Shown one piece after another: positions 9,508-17,373 of a stretch of DNA of 64,000 bases. Each line of letters begins with the position of its first letter. The first letter of the stretch is position 1. The notes under the pieces are model-generated. The model saw only the letters and a list, made by a program, of their open reading frames with translations. It had not been told where the DNA came from and did no database searches. Both the position numbers and the translations under genes were made by a program. This stretch comes from Bacillota bacterium. GTDB taxonomy: Bacteria; Bacillota; Clostridia; Oscillospirales; Acutalibacteraceae. The DNA is taken from contig JAETSA010000014.1 of the NCBI GenBank assembly GCA_021769885.1, positions 1 through 64,000 on the forward strand, written 5' to 3'.

Positions 9508-9539
9508 GTGCCTGAGAGATTATCTTTCGGGCACTTTTT
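9508..9539 (+). terminator. Terminator-like hairpin 1
   Basis: GTGCCTGA pairs with TCGGGCAC (one wobble pair) and is followed by TTTTTGTTTT. It lies only ~50 bases after the predicted start of transcription, so the transcript would be a short RNA unless it is read through. Confidence 0.7.
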
Positions 9540-9585
9540 GTTTTCTTATGCTTTCTTCCAGTAAGAAGCACAAGTATCGGAAACT

Positions 9586-9608
9586 GAAGGGGCTATCCCT
9601 TCTTTTTA
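9586..9608 (+). terminator. Terminator-like hairpin 2
   Basis: GAAGGG pairs with CCCTTC across a five-base loop and is followed by TTTTTA. Confidence 0.6.
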
Positions 9609-9640
9609 CAATTGAATCATGGCCGGTTATGGCAACAAGA

Positions 9641-9684
9641 GCACTCATTGAATGCAAGCAATTGCAATCATTGGGTGCTTTTTT
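9641..9684 (+). terminator. Terminator-like hairpin 3
   Basis: A long stem (14 of 17 pairs between 9641-9657 and 9662-9678) is followed by a run of six T. A fourth, smaller hairpin (AAAGGTT/AACCTTT) follows at about 9709-9727. The 385-base gap between sortase and the next gene is filled by these structures. Confidence 0.7.
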
Positions 9685-9784
9685 ATATAGATCGGAGCCG
9701 AAAGGTTCCCCCAACCTTTTTTCTCGGGGAGCCTCAGGGCTTGCCGTTACTATATAACAAAACAGAAAAGGAGTGTATCTCGCT

Positions 9785-10042
9785 ATGAGAAAATTATCAT
9801 TCATTTTAACCGTCGCCATGATCATTATGGCGGTAATCATTATCCCCGTTGGGATATCCAACATTGTACTGGCCCTGCAGCTTGGACTCCTCTTTGAGTG
9901 TGTCAGCAGTCTGTTCTTTCTGTGCCTTTTCATTGCCTTCTGCCTGTTTGAGGTAAGAGAGTTTATCAAGGAGTATTCCTGGTATTACGAGGAGGCGCCG
10001 GTCGAAGGAATGCACGATGCAGACGACGAAGGACCGTTTTAA
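9785..10042 (+). CDS. Small two-helix membrane protein of the element
   Basis: The 85-residue product has two hydrophobic helices (about residues 5-25 and 30-55) and an acidic C-terminal tail. ATG 9785 is preceded by AAAAGGAG; the upstream GTG 9773 sits directly on that site and is unlikely. It is followed 12 bases later by the DUF6061-like gene. Function unknown; proteins of this size and layout are common companions in conjugative-element accessory operons. Confidence 0.7.
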   Translation: MRKLSFILTVAMIIMAVIIIPVGISNIVLALQLGLLFECVSSLFFLCLFIAFCLFEVREFIKEYSWYYEEAPVEGMHDADDEGPF

Positions 10043-10054
10043 GGAGGTGTCGGC

Positions 10055-10471
10055 ATGCGATTGTATCTGACAGCCGAAACATCCATACCGGATTTGTACA
10101 TCGATTATATCGAGGTGCTTTTGAAATCCGGAGAAGAAGTTTCGCTAAACTGGGATTATAGCGATATCGAACGTACACCTTCTGGCTTTTCGGCCAGGTA
10201 TAAGGGCGTGTACTTTGATGAAGATTATGCCAATGGTCGGATTGAAGAACTACGTGACATGAAGATCACCGACATAGGCGTATATTATGAGTCAAAGTGC
10301 GAACAGGATATCAAAATCACGATTTTAAGTACATACTACAATAACCCGGAAATTATATATCTGCGAGAAATTGCTGAGAGAATTGATAAATATGATGTTT
10401 CTCAACGCATTCTTGTGTGTGAAAGTTTCGGTAGTTACTTGGATGCCATGGAACGTTTTGCAAAGAAGTAA
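10055..10471 (+). CDS. DUF6061-like element protein
   Basis: The 138-residue protein begins MRLYLTAETSIPDLYIDYIE and contains GEEVSLNWDYSDIERT and SARYKGVYFDEDYANGRI, a pattern I associate with the DUF6061 family of Firmicute conjugative elements. The C-terminal ~50 residues are less characteristic. ATG 10055 follows AAGGAGGTG. Two terminators follow the gene. Function unknown. Confidence 0.7.
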   Translation: MRLYLTAETSIPDLYIDYIEVLLKSGEEVSLNWDYSDIERTPSGFSARYKGVYFDEDYANGRIEELRDMKITDIGVYYESKCEQDIKITILSTYYNNPEIIYLREIAERIDKYDVSQRILVCESFGSYLDAMERFAKK

Positions 10472-10540
10472 ATCGGAGAAGCATATGATGCGGAGAATTA
10501 GCTAACAAGAGAAAAAATAATAACAGATGTAGATTAAAAG

Positions 10541-10565
10541 AAACCGGCATTTGTCCGCCGGTTTT
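10541..10565 (+). terminator. Terminator after DUF6061-like gene
   Basis: AAACCGGC pairs with GCCGGTTT and leads into TTTT. Confidence 0.75.
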
Positions 10566-10581
10566 ATATGCACGCCTAATC

Positions 10582-10622
10582 AAGCGGCCTTGCCATATTT
10601 ATTTATGGTTGGGCCGCTTTTT
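10582..10622 (+). terminator. Second terminator before the sigma-like gene leader
   Basis: AAGCGGCC pairs with GGCCGCTT, with further pairing across CCATA/TATGG, followed by TTTTTGTTT. Confidence 0.8.
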
Positions 10623-10635
10623 GTTTGTCTTACGG

Positions 10636-10660
10636 GAAGGAGGTGATTCCAATGTTCTGA
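10636..10660 (+). promoter_or_regulatory. Strong Shine-Dalgarno followed by a two-codon open frame (Met-Phe-stop)
   Basis: GAAGGAGGTGA at 10636-10645 is followed at normal spacing by ATG TTC TGA (10652-10660). A hairpin (CATGCCAC/GTGGCATG, about 10705-10723) follows and then the ribosome binding site of the sigma-like gene. The layout suggests a leader in which ribosome occupancy could affect expression. This is inference from arrangement only. Confidence 0.45.
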
Positions 10661-10769
10661 TTGCTGTGGACCCAACTGTACGAACACAGAATATAATTTC
10701 ACGGCATGCCACTGTGGCATGTTGTAAATATAGTTTTGCTCGGTGGTATGCCCCAAAGGAGGCATATGT

Positions 10770-11183
10770 TTGGACTACCGACAAAACGCTGATCGAGATG
10801 AGCTCCGCGCAAGATTTACTGCGTGGCTCGATACGTTGTTAAAACGTGCTAAGCTCAATTACTTAGAGCGAGAATGTGAGGAACCTCACGAATCGTTAGA
10901 TTCGCTTGATGAGGATCAGTTGCCGGCGACTGAGGACGCATATATGCAGACACTATTCTCTGATGATCCTTTTGGGTTTACAGAAGAGCGTCTTGCAAAA
11001 GCATTTTCTGAGCTGCCGCTGATGAGGCAACAGATACTTAAGTTGCTTTTCGTTGATGAAATGAAGCCGCGGGATATCGCCAAAATACTGAATTGTTCAG
11101 CGCAGTATGTTTCAAACCAGAAGCAAAAAGGATTGAAGTATTTGCGTAAGACAATCGTGGAAGGTGGTGATATTGATGGATAA
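10770..11183 (+). CDS. RNA polymerase sigma-70-like factor of the element
   Basis: The 137-residue protein has a C-terminal region-4-like helix-turn-helix (LPLMRQQILKLLFVDEMKPRDIAKILNCSAQYVSNQ split over ~85-125). The N-terminal part (RARFTAWLDTLLKRAKLNYL) matches the small sigma-like proteins of Tn916/Tn1549-type elements. TTG 10770 is chosen because AAAGGAGG sits seven bases upstream; GTG 10743 precedes that site. It overlaps the next small gene by eight bases. Probably a positive regulator of element transfer genes (family-based inference). Confidence 0.8.
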   Translation: MDYRQNADRDELRARFTAWLDTLLKRAKLNYLERECEEPHESLDSLDEDQLPATEDAYMQTLFSDDPFGFTEERLAKAFSELPLMRQQILKLLFVDEMKPRDIAKILNCSAQYVSNQKQKGLKYLRKTIVEGGDIDG

Positions 11184-11367
11184 AACCGAATTTCAGATTA
11201 TATTACAAGGCGCTATTGCAGGCAATCATAATGACTTTGAGAAATTGATTACCCTTTATGATCCTCTGATAGACAAGCATTGTTTTATAAACGGAAAGCG
11301 TGATGACGATCTGAAGCAGTATCTTTTGATGCATCTGGCTCTCAATATCAACAAGTTCATAATATAA
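11176..11367 (+). CDS. Helix-turn-helix (HTH_16-type) conjugative-element protein
   Basis: The 63-residue protein (MDKTEFQIILQGAIAGN, then NDFEKLITLYDPLID and a helix ending LALNINKFI) matches the small helix-turn-helix protein that usually accompanies the sigma-like factor in Tn916-type elements. ATG 11176 follows GAAGGTGGTG and overlaps the end of the sigma-like gene, so the two are translationally coupled. It probably acts with that factor. Confidence 0.75.
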   Translation: MDKTEFQIILQGAIAGNHNDFEKLITLYDPLIDKHCFINGKRDDDLKQYLLMHLALNINKFII

Positions 11368-11373
11368 CGACAA

Positions 11374-11402
11374 GGCTCCGGACTGCACATTCGGAGCTTT
11401 TT
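11374..11402 (+). terminator. Terminator after the sigma-like operon
   Basis: GGCTCCG pairs with CGGAGC and is followed by TTTTT. Confidence 0.75.
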
Positions 11403-11439
11403 CTATAATTTTTTTCGGGAAGTGATTATATTTTGAGAT

Positions 11440-11760
11440 TTTTTTGTGTTTTTACCTTATGAAAGCATCCCTATGTTTTATCGCACCTTGAAAAACGAAT
11501 AGTCCAGAACCGGTACTTTCCATTTTCGCTGAGCGCCTATCCGTCTGCCTGGCAAGCAGAACCAAGAGTAATAATATGCGGGTGGCTCCCGCATTTCGCC
11601 AAGACGCGAATTTGGGACAATGATACTTCCGTAATTCGCGGTCCGGCCACAATGAAGGCGGGAAGGTGAAACTCCTATGGACCTGTTCGCTGCAGGCGCC
11701 GGGTGGACGTTAAAATCAAATGCTCGTTGAATAGACGAGCACCTTAATGGCAATAATTTC
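11440..11760 (+). ncRNA. Candidate structured non-coding RNA or long structured leader
   Basis: This ~320-base stretch has no plausible gene but many hairpins: TCTGC/GCAGA at 11544-11560, GCGGG/CCCGC at 11579-11593, a perfect 8-bp stem CGCGAATT (11605-11612) with AATTCGCG (11633-11640), CCTG/CAGG near 11680, and a perfect 7-bp stem TGCTCGT (11721-11727) with ACGAGCA (11735-11741). It is GC-richer than its flanks, begins after a terminator and ends just before the DUF6870-like gene. I do not recognise the family. It could be a free RNA or a cis-acting leader. Confidence 0.55.
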
Positions 11761-11783
11761 TATATAAAAGAAAGGAGTATCCA

Positions 11784-12041
11784 ATGTATAGTTACGATAA
11801 GAATGATGTCGCTACGCTTAAGAGTGTGGATATAAGAAGCGTTGATAAAAGTAGCTTAGTTGATCTGAACTCCGTTCACATAGACGAATCAAAACCGGTG
11901 CAGGAACGAGTTCTGAGCTTTTTACAACAGATTCAGAACCCCTATTGTTTTCGCATCGGTGATGTGGCCGTAAAAGTAAATTATAAGTCAGACGGACCAT
12001 CATTCCAGCAGAATTTCGAGGATCTTCTGCGAACAATGTAA
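11784..12041 (+). CDS. DUF6870-like small protein preceding the recombinases
   Basis: The 85-residue protein has VDIRSVDKSSLVDLNSVHID and the near-invariant NPYCFRIGDVAVKV, the pattern of DUF6870 proteins found next to large serine recombinases in Clostridia. ATG 11784 follows AAAGGAG. Its conserved place directly before the recombinases suggests a role in recombination or its control, but no function is established to my knowledge. Confidence 0.7.
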   Translation: MYSYDKNDVATLKSVDIRSVDKSSLVDLNSVHIDESKPVQERVLSFLQQIQNPYCFRIGDVAVKVNYKSDGPSFQQNFEDLLRTM

Positions 12042-12094
12042 ACGGTAAGTTATGGAAATGTCCGAAAAGTATAGATTTTTTGAAAGTTTTATGC

Positions 12095-12100
12095 TATACT
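12095..12100 (+). promoter_or_regulatory. Extended -10 promoter for the recombinase operon
   Basis: TATACT preceded by TGC (extended -10) lies about 80 bases before the first recombinase; no good -35 is seen. Confidence 0.5.
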
Positions 12101-12178
12101 CATACACGGACTAAAAATCATACTCACCCTTGGAATGTTTGTTGGTTGTACTGACAATCCATCCAAAGGAGTGAGCTT

Positions 12179-13831
12179 ATGGAAAATACAAACATTATTC
12201 AGTATAATGCTGCTGCTTATGTGCGCCTGTCCAAAGAGGACTTGATCAGTATTAGTGGCGCAAGAACTGAGAGCAACAGTATTTCCAATCAAAAACAGCT
12301 GATTCTGGACTTCGTAAAAGACAAAACTGACATAAAAATAGTGTCGATTAGAGAAGACGATGGATATACAGGGACAGATTATGACCGTCCTGATTTCCAG
12401 CGCATGATGGATGACATCCGCGCCGGGATCGTGAATTGCGTCATTGTAAAAGATCTGTCTCGTTTTGGCAGAGAGTATATCAATGCCGGAAAGTATATCG
12501 ATCGCCTTTTTCCGTATTATGGGGTTCGTTTAATTTCCATAAACGATGGAATTGACACCATCACCAGAAGCAGCTCTGATGATTTTAACATCATGGTGAA
12601 GAACCTAATGAATGACAACTACTGCCGAGATATTTCTATTAAAATCCGCAGTCAGTTGCAGGTAAAACGTAAAAACGGCGAATTTATCGGTGCTTTTGCG
12701 CCATACGGTTATGAGAAATCCGAAGAGGATAAAAATAAGCTTGTTATCGATGTTTATGCCGCAGAAGTTGTGCGGGACATATTCCGTTGGAAACTGGAAG
12801 GTCTCAACCCGGACACCATAGCTCGAAAACTGAACGAGCAAGGTGTTTTGTCACCGATGGAATATAAGAAAAGCCGAGGATTATCCTATAAAACCTCTTT
12901 TAAGACCAAGAGTAAGGCACAGTGGGTGCCTATGGCGGTACGACGCATCTTAACAAACCCAGTCTATGTAGGAACTCTTGTGCAAGGGATCCGAACAAGG
13001 CCCAATTACAAAATAAAAACAGTAATCGTTAATGAAGAAGAAAAATGGGCGATTTTTGAAAATGCCCACGAAGCAATCATCAAGCCAAGAATATTTCTGC
13101 TTGTACAACGGCTTCTTGAATTGGATACCCGAACTTCACCGAATGAAGAAGGGGTATTTCCGTTGGCAGGTTTGCTATACTGTAGCGACTGCAAAGGTCC
13201 TATGATACGGAAAACACAGACTGCAAGCGGAAAGAAATTCTATTATTATGTTTGTGGTCATCACAAGAAAACCGGCAAGTGTTCAACACACCGTATCTCT
13301 AAAAATCAGTTGGAAGATACCGTGCTGAAACTTCTGCAGGAGCATATCCGTTTACTAATGGAACTGGATACATGCCTGCAGACTATTAGAAGTGCCCCTA
13401 TGCGCCGCCTTAGTATAAGGAAGGCCGAGGAACGGTTACTTGCGGTTGAGGCAGAAATTGACCGATATCGTAGGCTGAAAATGTCGGCATATGAGGATAT
13501 GAAGGATGGCATTCTTTCAAAAGACGATTATCTTGATATTAAAGAGCAGTACGAAACTCGAATTGCTGATGCACAATTAGCCGAAGAACAGGTGCGTCGC
13601 GAAATCAATCTGTACCTTGAAAACGGGAATGCTCCACAGCAGTGGATCCAAGATTTCCTTGAATACCGCAACATCCAAAGCTTAACACGAAGTGTGGCAG
13701 TGGAATGCATTGAGAGTATTGTTATCTATGAAGATAAGCGAATCGAATTGACGTTTACTCATATGCAAGATTATCAAGCACTCGTTTCACAAGTACAGGA
13801 TTATTATCTTGAACAGAAAGGAGCGAGTTAA
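12179..13831 (+). CDS. Large serine recombinase 1
   Basis: This 550-residue protein has the resolvase N-terminal domain with the nucleophile Ser in YVRLSKED, the SNSISNQKQLI helix, IVKDLSRFGRE and the recombinase domain (KTSFKTKSKAQW, VRRILTNPVYVG). A zinc ribbon follows (CSDCKGPM, then CGHHKKTGKC) and a coiled-coil segment (~400-490). It cuts and rejoins DNA through a phosphoserine link. ATG 12179 follows AAAGGAGTGAG. Its stop codon directly abuts the start of recombinase 2. All expected motifs are intact. Confidence 0.93.
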   Translation: MENTNIIQYNAAAYVRLSKEDLISISGARTESNSISNQKQLILDFVKDKTDIKIVSIREDDGYTGTDYDRPDFQRMMDDIRAGIVNCVIVKDLSRFGREYINAGKYIDRLFPYYGVRLISINDGIDTITRSSSDDFNIMVKNLMNDNYCRDISIKIRSQLQVKRKNGEFIGAFAPYGYEKSEEDKNKLVIDVYAAEVVRDIFRWKLEGLNPDTIARKLNEQGVLSPMEYKKSRGLSYKTSFKTKSKAQWVPMAVRRILTNPVYVGTLVQGIRTRPNYKIKTVIVNEEEKWAIFENAHEAIIKPRIFLLVQRLLELDTRTSPNEEGVFPLAGLLYCSDCKGPMIRKTQTASGKKFYYYVCGHHKKTGKCSTHRISKNQLEDTVLKLLQEHIRLLMELDTCLQTIRSAPMRRLSIRKAEERLLAVEAEIDRYRRLKMSAYEDMKDGILSKDDYLDIKEQYETRIADAQLAEEQVRREINLYLENGNAPQQWIQDFLEYRNIQSLTRSVAVECIESIVIYEDKRIELTFTHMQDYQALVSQVQDYYLEQKGAS

Positions 13832-15532
13832 ATGGCACGAAAAAGCCGAAAAACCACTGTTGCAGAACCAGCGGTGATAAAGGCGGTCGATAAGGTCTAC
13901 CGCGCAGGATTATATGCACGAATTTCTGTAGAAACAGAAAGGAAGCGTGAGGCCGACACGATCGGTAATCAGCTTCAATTACTGAAGGATTATGTTTCTG
14001 AGCATTCGGACCTTACCGTGTTCGACATTTACAGTGATGATGATATATCCGGTACCGATTTTATCCGACCGGAATTTTCACGAATGATGAATGATCTACG
14101 TGACGGAAAGATTGATTGTATAATCGTCAAGGACCTTTCTCGTTTGGGAAGAAACTATCTTGAGTCTGGCGAATATATCGAAATGGTATTTCCGTTTTTT
14201 AGGTGTAGGTTTATTTCGGTTACAGACCGTTTCGATACCAAGTACCAACAAGCGGATATCTCTGTACAGTTGAAGAATATGGCTAATGAGATGTATGCGA
14301 AAGATATCTCAAGGAAGATTTGTTCCACTATGCGTACTATTCAGGACCAAGGCAAATTTGCCGGCAGCCGTGCGCCATATGGTTATCGACTGGATCCCGC
14401 AGACAAGCATCATCTTATTATTGATGAAGAGACGGCACCAATTGTAAAACAGCTCTTCGAATTGCTTGCAGAAGGTAATACGGTTCATTATGTTGCGACT
14501 ACGATGAACGCAAGAGGTATCCCATCTCCGGGGCGCTTATTGTACGAAAGAGGAATTGCCACTACCGATCACTTTAAGAACTCTAAGTGGTATATGCAAA
14601 CTGTACGGCGTATTCTTCAGGATGAAATATATCTCGGGTGGATGGTATCTGGTAAGTTCCGTTCCACATACCACTCTACTGGTAAAAAAGGATCTCAACC
14701 GGTGCCGCGTGAAGAATGGATTGTTACTAAAGGCACACATGAGCCTATTGTTACTGAAGAGCTTTTTAATAAGGTTCAGGAATACTTCGTGCGCATGAAG
14801 GAAGAACACGGTCAAACCGCTGTCTATAACTCTAAAAGCAAAAAAGCCAGCATTTTTAAGGGGCATCTTCGCTGCGGCGAGTGCGGACAGGCTATGTTCC
14901 TTAGAAACAAACACAGTCATGGCAAAGTAACTGCTTGGTATTATTGTGCTTTGCACGAAAATTACAATTCTTCATATTGCGTAAAAAAAGCGGTTAAGAA
15001 GCAGGATGTCGAAGATATTGCTTTGAAACTGATCCGCACGCAAATAAAACTGTTTACCGATGCCAGAGAAATGATTATTGCTCTAAATAAAAAGGAAAGC
15101 AGTAAAACAAAACATCGTATTTACAGCGATCAAATCCGTAACGTAAAGAAACAAATTGAGAAGTATATGAGTCTGAAGGCGTCTTTATATGAGGATTTTG
15201 CAAATGGAGTGCTCAGCCAAAGTGATTATATCAGTATGGGACAAGAATATGCCCAGAAAGCTGATGAACTCCGAATCTTTCTTGCCGAACTGGAAAAGGA
15301 AGCACAAAAATATAGTCAAACGTATGCTATGAACGGTTCGTGGGCGCAAATCATCGAGCAATACCAAAATGCTGAAACTCTTACAGAGGAAATGATTGAT
15401 GCGTTCATAGATGAGATGATTCTGTATAACAATGGACATGTTGAGGTCAAATTCAGATTTAAGGATGAGCTGGATGAGGTAATACATCTTGCTGCAATCC
15501 GCCAGAGGGAGGTTGAACGGTATGCTATGTAA
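13832..15532 (+). CDS. Large serine recombinase 2
   Basis: This 566-residue paralogue has the nucleophile Ser in YARISVETE, IVKDLSRLGRN, the recombinase domain (KWYMQTVRRILQDEIYLG) and a zinc ribbon (CGECGQAM, then YYCALHENYNSSYC). A Lys-rich tail replaces part of the coiled coil seen in its neighbour. The start codon lies directly after the stop of recombinase 1, with GAAAGGAGCG upstream. It overlaps recombinase 3 by 11 bases. Such adjacent sets often act together in excision and integration (family knowledge). Confidence 0.93.
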   Translation: MARKSRKTTVAEPAVIKAVDKVYRAGLYARISVETERKREADTIGNQLQLLKDYVSEHSDLTVFDIYSDDDISGTDFIRPEFSRMMNDLRDGKIDCIIVKDLSRLGRNYLESGEYIEMVFPFFRCRFISVTDRFDTKYQQADISVQLKNMANEMYAKDISRKICSTMRTIQDQGKFAGSRAPYGYRLDPADKHHLIIDEETAPIVKQLFELLAEGNTVHYVATTMNARGIPSPGRLLYERGIATTDHFKNSKWYMQTVRRILQDEIYLGWMVSGKFRSTYHSTGKKGSQPVPREEWIVTKGTHEPIVTEELFNKVQEYFVRMKEEHGQTAVYNSKSKKASIFKGHLRCGECGQAMFLRNKHSHGKVTAWYYCALHENYNSSYCVKKAVKKQDVEDIALKLIRTQIKLFTDAREMIIALNKKESSKTKHRIYSDQIRNVKKQIEKYMSLKASLYEDFANGVLSQSDYISMGQEYAQKADELRIFLAELEKEAQKYSQTYAMNGSWAQIIEQYQNAETLTEEMIDAFIDEMILYNNGHVEVKFRFKDELDEVIHLAAIRQREVERYAM

Positions 15533-17129
15533 AAAGAAGCTGGCGTTCTATATTCGTCTGTCCTTGGAGGACTTTGACCTGAAGACATCGGATAAAACCG
15601 AAAGTAACAGTGTCTCGAACCAGAGAAAACTCTTGCAGGATTACTACGATTCGCATCCAGAACTGAAGGAATATGAAATCATTGAATTCTGTGATGATGG
15701 TTATACCGGAACCAATTTTGACCGTCCCAGATTTATGGCAATGATGGAGTTAGCACGCCAAAAGGAGATCCATGCCATTATTGTAAAAGACTTATCTCGT
15801 TTCGGTCGTGACTATCTTGAGGTGGGCGCCTATTTAGAGTTGATTCTGCCCTTGTTTGGCACACGATTCATATCTGTGAATGATAACTTCGACAGTAACA
15901 ACTATATCGGCACTACCGGCGGTCTTGAGCTGGCCTTGCGTAATCTGATCAATGGGTTGTATAGCAAGGATTTGTCTGTAAAAATCAAAAGTGCAAATAA
16001 GACTCGAAGCCGTCGCGGTGAATACTGGGGAGGAACCGCATTCTATGGATACCGATTGGATCCCAAGAATAAGCATAAAATCATCGTTGACACAGATGTG
16101 GCCAGTGTTATAGTTCGTATCTTTGATGAATGTATCGAGGGTAAAAGCTCATCGCAAACGGCCAGGGGGTTAAATGATGAAGGTATACCTTCACCGGCTG
16201 CATACAAGCAGATAACCGGGGATTTCTATAATGGACGTGTTGCTGATGAAGTTCCGATTTGGACAGCATCAACAGTTCTTAGAATCTTGAAGGATGAACG
16301 CTATACTGGAAAAATGGTTTCTAATAAGAGAGAAACCGTTGGTGTAAGTACAGGAAAGATGCGTCCATTGCCAAAAGAAGAATGGATTATCGTAGATGGT
16401 ACACACGAAGCAATAATTCCGCAGGCCAAGTTTGACGAAGCAGCTACCTCCAGAGTCGGAAGAGTAAAAACTATCAATAAGAATACTGCCGGAAACAGAG
16501 CTGATAATCTGTTCGTTTGCGGACACTGCGGACGGAAACTTCAGAAATCATATGGGATCATTACGCATCTGTTTTGTATGAAAGCAGGTGTGTCCTCTGA
16601 GAGCCTCTGTGCTTCGATACACGAACCGATTGAAGATCTGAAAGCCAAAGTCCTTTTGGTATCAAAAACGCTTGCCAAAATGCTTATGGAGAAATCTGTA
16701 CAGGTTAAAGCTACGACTAATCAAGAGATACCAAGAACAGAAAAAAAGATTGCAGAAGCCAAAAGGTCTCTGCAAAGACTACAAAACGGCAAGCTTGATC
16801 TGTATGAAGAATACAGGCAAGGAAAAATTACAAGAGAGAAATTCATATCTATTCAAGAAAGCAGACAAGCGGAAATGGATTCGCTGCAAGATGAACTGGC
16901 AAAACTTGAACAGTATCTTGCTAAAATAAAATCCGGACGAGAAAAAATAGATGAACTGACAGCTGATGCAAAAGACATTTGGGCGTTGTCAGAGTACCGC
17001 CCGGAAGTGATCCGCAAAATTGTTGAAAGGGTTCGTGTCTATGAGAACGGACGGATTGAGATTGACTTGCTTAATAATGATGACTTTATAACTGAGATAT
17101 TGGAGTCGGCAGTCAAAATGGCAGGATGA
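15522..17129 (+). CDS. Large serine recombinase 3
   Basis: The 535-residue protein has the nucleophile Ser in FYIRLSLED, ESNSVSNQRKLL, IVKDLSRFGRD, a recombinase domain (STVLRILKDERYTG) and a reduced zinc ribbon (CGHCGRKL, then LFCMKAG and LC). A long coiled coil (~380-470) follows. ATG 15522 with AGAGGGAGG upstream is chosen over the longer frame starting inside recombinase 2. It is the last gene of the element; only ~100 bases separate its stop from the resumed spoVAC frame. Confidence 0.93.
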   Translation: MLCKKKLAFYIRLSLEDFDLKTSDKTESNSVSNQRKLLQDYYDSHPELKEYEIIEFCDDGYTGTNFDRPRFMAMMELARQKEIHAIIVKDLSRFGRDYLEVGAYLELILPLFGTRFISVNDNFDSNNYIGTTGGLELALRNLINGLYSKDLSVKIKSANKTRSRRGEYWGGTAFYGYRLDPKNKHKIIVDTDVASVIVRIFDECIEGKSSSQTARGLNDEGIPSPAAYKQITGDFYNGRVADEVPIWTASTVLRILKDERYTGKMVSNKRETVGVSTGKMRPLPKEEWIIVDGTHEAIIPQAKFDEAATSRVGRVKTINKNTAGNRADNLFVCGHCGRKLQKSYGIITHLFCMKAGVSSESLCASIHEPIEDLKAKVLLVSKTLAKMLMEKSVQVKATTNQEIPRTEKKIAEAKRSLQRLQNGKLDLYEEYRQGKITREKFISIQESRQAEMDSLQDELAKLEQYLAKIKSGREKIDELTADAKDIWALSEYRPEVIRKIVERVRVYENGRIEIDLLNNDDFITEILESAVKMAG

Positions 17130-17165
17130 ATTTGGGAGTTGCCTTAAAAAGTGAAAATTCGACTG

Positions 17166-17197
17166 ATTTCGGTCTAAATCATAAAAAAATCCGAAAT
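17166..17197. other. Hairpin near the right element end
   Basis: ATTTCGG (17166-17172) pairs perfectly with CCGAAAT (17191-17197) and is followed by TTTTTG. It may end the recombinase transcript or be part of the recombinase binding region. Confidence 0.5.
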
Positions 17198-17210
17198 TTT
17201 TGCAAAAAAT

Positions 17211-17232
17211 TAATGGGTCCTACTTGACCACA
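17211..17232. other. Predicted right attachment junction in spoVAC
   Basis: The spoVAC frame can be followed back to the codon for Gln at 17231; upstream the frame runs into element sequence with a stop at 17225-17227. The junction carries GGTC (17216-17219), six bases, then GACC (17226-17229), the small dyad expected around a serine-recombinase crossover. The exact crossover bases cannot be set without the left end or an empty site. Confidence 0.6.
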
Positions 17233-17356
17233 AGCAGAAGGGCGCATACTCGGTACAGGCGCAAAGCTGTTTACGATTGCAGGACCTGTCATTGCCTACG
17301 GCTGTTCCGCCGCTGTGATTTACGGACTGATTATCTATATTTTCGGACTGTATTAA
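17231..17356 (+). pseudogene. spoVAC: 3' fragment of spoVAC (interrupted by the element)
   Basis: The last 41 codons read QAEGRILGTGAKLFTIAG and continue to YIFGLY before TAA. They align in register with the C-terminal end of Bacillus SpoVAC (KSEGLVLGVATNMFKLAG as I recall it). SpoVAC is a membrane subunit of the spore dipicolinate channel. The 5' part of the gene must lie left of the window. spoVAD follows 17 bases later, the standard order. Unless the element can be excised, the gene is broken. Confidence 0.85.
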
Positions 17357-17373
17357 AAAGGGGGGGCTGATTT

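Larger units (their letters stand above)
1..17230. mobile_element. Right part of an integrated element (serine-recombinase type) inserted in spoVAC
   Basis: The block ends with three consecutive large serine recombinases and stops just before the spoVAC reading frame resumes at about 17,231. Inside it are an ABC-exporter module, XRE and excisionase-like regulators, a tyrosine recombinase, a class B sortase, a sigma-like factor, an HTH_16-type protein and a DUF6870-like protein, a set that recurs in Tn916/Tn1549-like conjugative elements of Firmicutes (family knowledge). No relaxase, coupling ATPase or VirB4 is visible, so a conjugation module, if any, lies to the left of the window. The left end cannot be placed. 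Base composition is visibly more AT-rich than the chromosome to the right. Confidence 0.85.

Noticed and set aside
10609-10842. 77-codon open frame overlapping the start of the sigma-like gene
   Set aside because: No start codon with a proper ribosome binding site, overlap with the better supported sigma-like frame, and no recognisable sequence pattern.
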